DNA from: Varroa destructor
Lineage: Eukaryota; Arthropoda; Arachnida; Mesostigmata; Varroidae
Direction of reading: 5' to 3'
DNA: 64,000 bases
Assembly (NCBI RefSeq): GCF_002443255.2
Contig: NW_019211456.1
Coordinates: 30,005,341-30,069,340 of the forward strand
The notes beneath the pieces were generated by a model. It searched no databases. It worked only from the letters and a program-made list of their open reading frames with translations, and was not told the origin of the DNA. A program made the position numbers and the translations under genes. This document shows, one piece after another, positions 60,470-64,000 of this stretch (position 1 is the first letter of the stretch; each line of letters starts with the position of its first letter).

Positions 60470-63400
60470 TTTCTTTTATAGATTAGAGACATACGCAACA
60501 GTACCGCAAATTGCTTGCTTACATTAACCGATTTGTTCAGTAAGATTAATTCAGTGAGAATGTCTTCGCCTACCACCTTGATATATGCATCGAGTTGTCC
60601 CCGCGGCAAAAAAAATTTTCGAACCATAACGATATCAAAGATATAAAATAGCCCTCGATATCAACATTTTAGAAGTGAGCCTCATAGCATATTGTAGGCT
60701 CTAAAAGGGGCTTTCTACTACAGGCAACAGAGCACAGATGAGTGATGAATAGAAGCTGTAACTCGACTTAGTTCATCGAACCGATGAATGAAGAGTTGAT
60801 AATATAAAAGTCTGAGGAAATGAACGGTTGGACAATGGAAGCTTGCGGCATGACATAACCCCATAGGCCTTTGGCAACGCTGAAAGTTCTCACCTACGTA
60901 GGACGAAAATTACGTTAAGTTGGACGAATCACAACTATTTGAATTGATTTAAAAGATAATAAATTTGCCTGATATAAAATACTAAAAGGGCTGAAGATGA
61001 CTGACCCGATTGTTTTCGATTTGTTCTGTTAGTAACCTAGAAATTCGTTTGTTACCAAAAAGATACATGAGTGCCACAGAAAGCCAAATAAATTACCTTA
61101 ATAGACGAAGCTAATTCCTAACAAAAGTTAACACTGCATGACGTGAATTAAAAAAAGAAGATCACTTTCTGACTGGCCACAAACGTCGGATGCTTTCCTA
61201 GCTACTCCTGTTACTACTATTGATATTCAGCCAGAAAGCTGCATGTTCTTTCCACGAAACGATGGAAAGCAGATACCGGCCGGGCCAGACTACGAAATTG
61301 GGCAGCGAGCACGGTCCTCAACGGGGCGTAGAGAGAAGAAGGGTACCCGAAAAGCAGTATGCAAATGACTAATCCTATATCGGGCAAAACTTGACCACTA
61401 GCATAAAGCTTAAGGCTCAGCCGTGTAAGTTGTACTAGGAACTGCAATAGGGTTGGTCACTGCAGCCGCAATCCCAAGGCTACGGTAGAATCACGGATGC
61501 GTCTTTTTGAAGTTGTCCCTGTCACGTGGCCCTCAGCTATCGTTGACTTAACTGTCGCTGTGGGGTAAATTACAACAATAGCTCCTTCAACATCAGAATT
61601 TGTCATGAATGACGTAAAGTTCATACATAGTTATGGGCCTATGAACTAGCGAAACTATTTGACCTTTGTGCTTTGCTCATCCCTGTACTCACTTGAGCTG
61701 CTCACCTGAGCTGTATGTGAGCGAGGCCGAAGTGTTTCCTCTGATTTCCTTATGTTATTCGAATTCTTCTCAAATCTGGAACATCTTGAATTGAAAAACG
61801 TGAAAGCGTTGCAAGGCCGTAACATATTAATTAGGTGTACTTTTAATTAAAATTACGCTCATATATAGGCGAACGGGTACGTAAGATTGTACAGCAGCAC
61901 GTTGAAACTAGTTTTATCGACATATTCGTTGAATGCCGCTTTATCGTCTAGAGTTTTGCGGGATCCAAATGTAAACCATGTTTCTTACCATTAAGATTAC
62001 CCTGAGCGGATTCGAAGGTTGTGCCGTCCGTCGAATTAGCCATTGTCTTTAATATGTGTAGCGAGATCTATCTATATGTAGACATTCGTCTAACACTGTC
62101 AGGCTATCTAACTCGGTTTGATTTGGAGTAGGACACCAACGATATAGAAGCAATGTACAGACATATTTCCGTATATCGAGCTTATTAATTAAATTCTAAG
62201 GACATACGTAGCTCTAAATGGCGGTACCGCTAGCGTTTCAAATAGGCCCCACCTGAGCGAGGTCTTTACTTTAACGACTTTAGAAGACAAAACGAAACTA
62301 ATAATTTTTCATCCGACTCTTGATGTCTGGCCTAAAAGGTGGGTTTAAAAGGACTCGAAGGTAACGAGAGAATTAGGCTTGCATTATTATATTATAAGTA
62401 TATAAGTGCAGGTATCTTACGTGGGTAAGCGGCATACTGGCATACGTTTCATATACTTCGTCCGTAGAAACATCCAATTTCATCAGATAGCTTTATTTAG
62501 GTGCCGCTACGTTTTACAATTCAATATCTCAGAGCTAAAATTTTCGGAATTCTATTGAAAAATTGAGCTCAACTAAACTAACCAGCCGCCCTCTCTATAG
62601 AAAGCAATTCGATATAGATATCGTCAGGTACCTTTTTACTCCTGAGATGTGTGGAATGCATTTACTGTCCCATCAACCTTTGTCCATAAAAAGGTTCGTC
62701 GTAAAAAACAGACGCTCTGGATGGGAGGAAAGTGAATCCTTAGCCACGTCCCGCCTAGAGGCACTAGAATTAGGGCCTGCAGACAGAATGCGTCTAGTCA
62801 GCGACCTCGATAAGACTGAGTTTACGCGTCTATTGGATGAAGACAGCTAAAGGGCGTTGGCGACTACACGAGTGTTGGTGCGGCACCTAGCCCGTAAGGA
62901 TTTCAAACGCACGTTTAGCCTTTGCCTATCAAGTGTAAAGGGTGTTTAATTACTGCTAGCTAAAAATCAGATCATGCTTGGATTGCCAATACTATTTACT
63001 AACCCTCAGTTATAAAGAACCATGTGTCTGTATAAAGCTTGAACTGCAACACACTGCAAAGTTAAAAAAGCAACGCTCGCATGGTGCGATGGAATATGTT
63101 GTTACTAAGCCGAAGTGCTAGCTAGATATGTCGATTTTCTGCACGATTACGGCCTAAACCTATCTGACTGAGCGCTTAAAAGCAACGCCTTTGAGGACGA
63201 GATTCGAAAGTCGATTTATTATAATCACATTAGTATCTGACCTAGTCCCTCTAAGCTATACGTGGCACAGTTTAGAATATTTACAAATACAACTGGACAG
63301 TTAGAAGTTCAATTCTGTAGCGTAACAGTTTCCACCGTACACATATCCCGCACGGCCATCAAGCGTTGAATTACTGGCTTAGAGTAATGGCACACTTAAA

Positions 63401-63700
63401 TCAAAGAGTCCTTGAAGCTAACCCAGATAGTTGTTTTTTCTTTTGTGCAAAATGTAAATAACATTCAGCGCTCCGGTGCAAGATGCTTGATCCCGTACCT
63501 CAGTAATTCAGATTAGACAGACCACCCAGTACATCCGCCTGGATGACCAAATATCGTATATGTGTTTCATCTCGCAAGCCGTATCCATGGACGTTCTCCG
63601 TGAATGCGACGCAGCGTGTCCAAGTACTTTCATTCGTATTATGATACATAGTCAAACGTCGCAAATGTACGCGTATAATGACTTTTCTTTTAGCCTTATT
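60470..63700. other. Non-coding stretch
   Basis: Only chance-length frames (the longest, 62563-62850 plus, is charged and unrecognised). No repeat structure of note. Confidence 0.6.
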
Positions 63701-63706
63701 TGGCTT

Positions 63707-63720
63707 GGGGGGGGGGGGGG
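63707..63720. repeat. PolyG run, 14 G
   Basis: Fourteen uninterrupted G, unusual in AT-leaning DNA. It could form an intermolecular quadruplex and is also prone to sequencing error. Confidence 0.9.
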
Positions 63721-64000
63721 TTGTAGAATTTTGAATAAAAGTTGACGCTGCCTCAAAAGGGACTGTTTGTGATCCTTTTTGCCAGCCTATTTCTAAGTAT
63801 GTGCTGTTGAACATGCATGCTTCGAACTGTATGTACAGATAATGCCACGTCAGCCTTACGTGCCATAATCGTTCCGTATGTGCGTACATGCACATATAGT
63901 AAAAGAACGATGGTCATAAAATGCATTCTAATCACCGCTGTAGATCGATGATGTCGCAGAATGTGATCCTGTACTCGTTGTTTCAGGTCGAAAGTCAACG

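Overview
This window looks like non-coding DNA from a eukaryotic nuclear genome, most likely an invertebrate (an arthropod is my best guess, from texture only). Base composition is AT-leaning (about 40% G+C by eye) and CpG is not visibly depleted. There are many short AT, polyA/T and G runs, a 100-N assembly gap sits inside a TA run, and there are no operons or ribosome-binding sites. No open frame exceeds 161 codons. The number and length of open frames are about what chance predicts for 64 kb of this composition, so I do not call any intact gene.

The best-supported content is decayed mobile DNA. At about 3.1-3.6 kb is a fragment of a non-LTR retrotransposon endonuclease with GGGVLI, QLVTDPTKG and DHAMV in order. 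At about 28.0-28.6 kb is a frameshifted Tc1-type transposase with ENVWHYVKGRV. Two related tRNA-derived SINE-like copies lie at 25.1 and 53.6 kb, and a third tRNA-like sequence with an exact B box lies at 60.3 kb. Weaker reverse-transcriptase-like or RNase H-like traces occur at 2.4, 22.9, 27.0 and 31.9 kb.

The most unusual signal is a set of tyrosine-kinase-like traces on the plus strand. One stretch at 33.56-33.74 kb carries subdomain VIII, IX and XI-like motifs in order in one frame, broken by two TAG codons. A second group at 42.2-45.1 kb has a glycine-rich loop (SGDFGVVYTG), then SLQHKNV, DFGLNRNV and EVYSSAYVLWELL. These could be pseudogene remnants, exons of a diverged gene, or partly chance; only a profile search can decide.

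Structural DNA features are clear by direct reading: long hairpins at 32.65, 36.62 and 50.86 kb, clustered palindromes at 39.54 and 51.24 kb, alternating purine-pyrimidine tracts at 21.7 and 39.25 kb, a 29-bp-period duplication at 25.33 kb, and several microsatellites. The rest, most of the window, shows nothing I can support and is probably intergenic or deep intronic.
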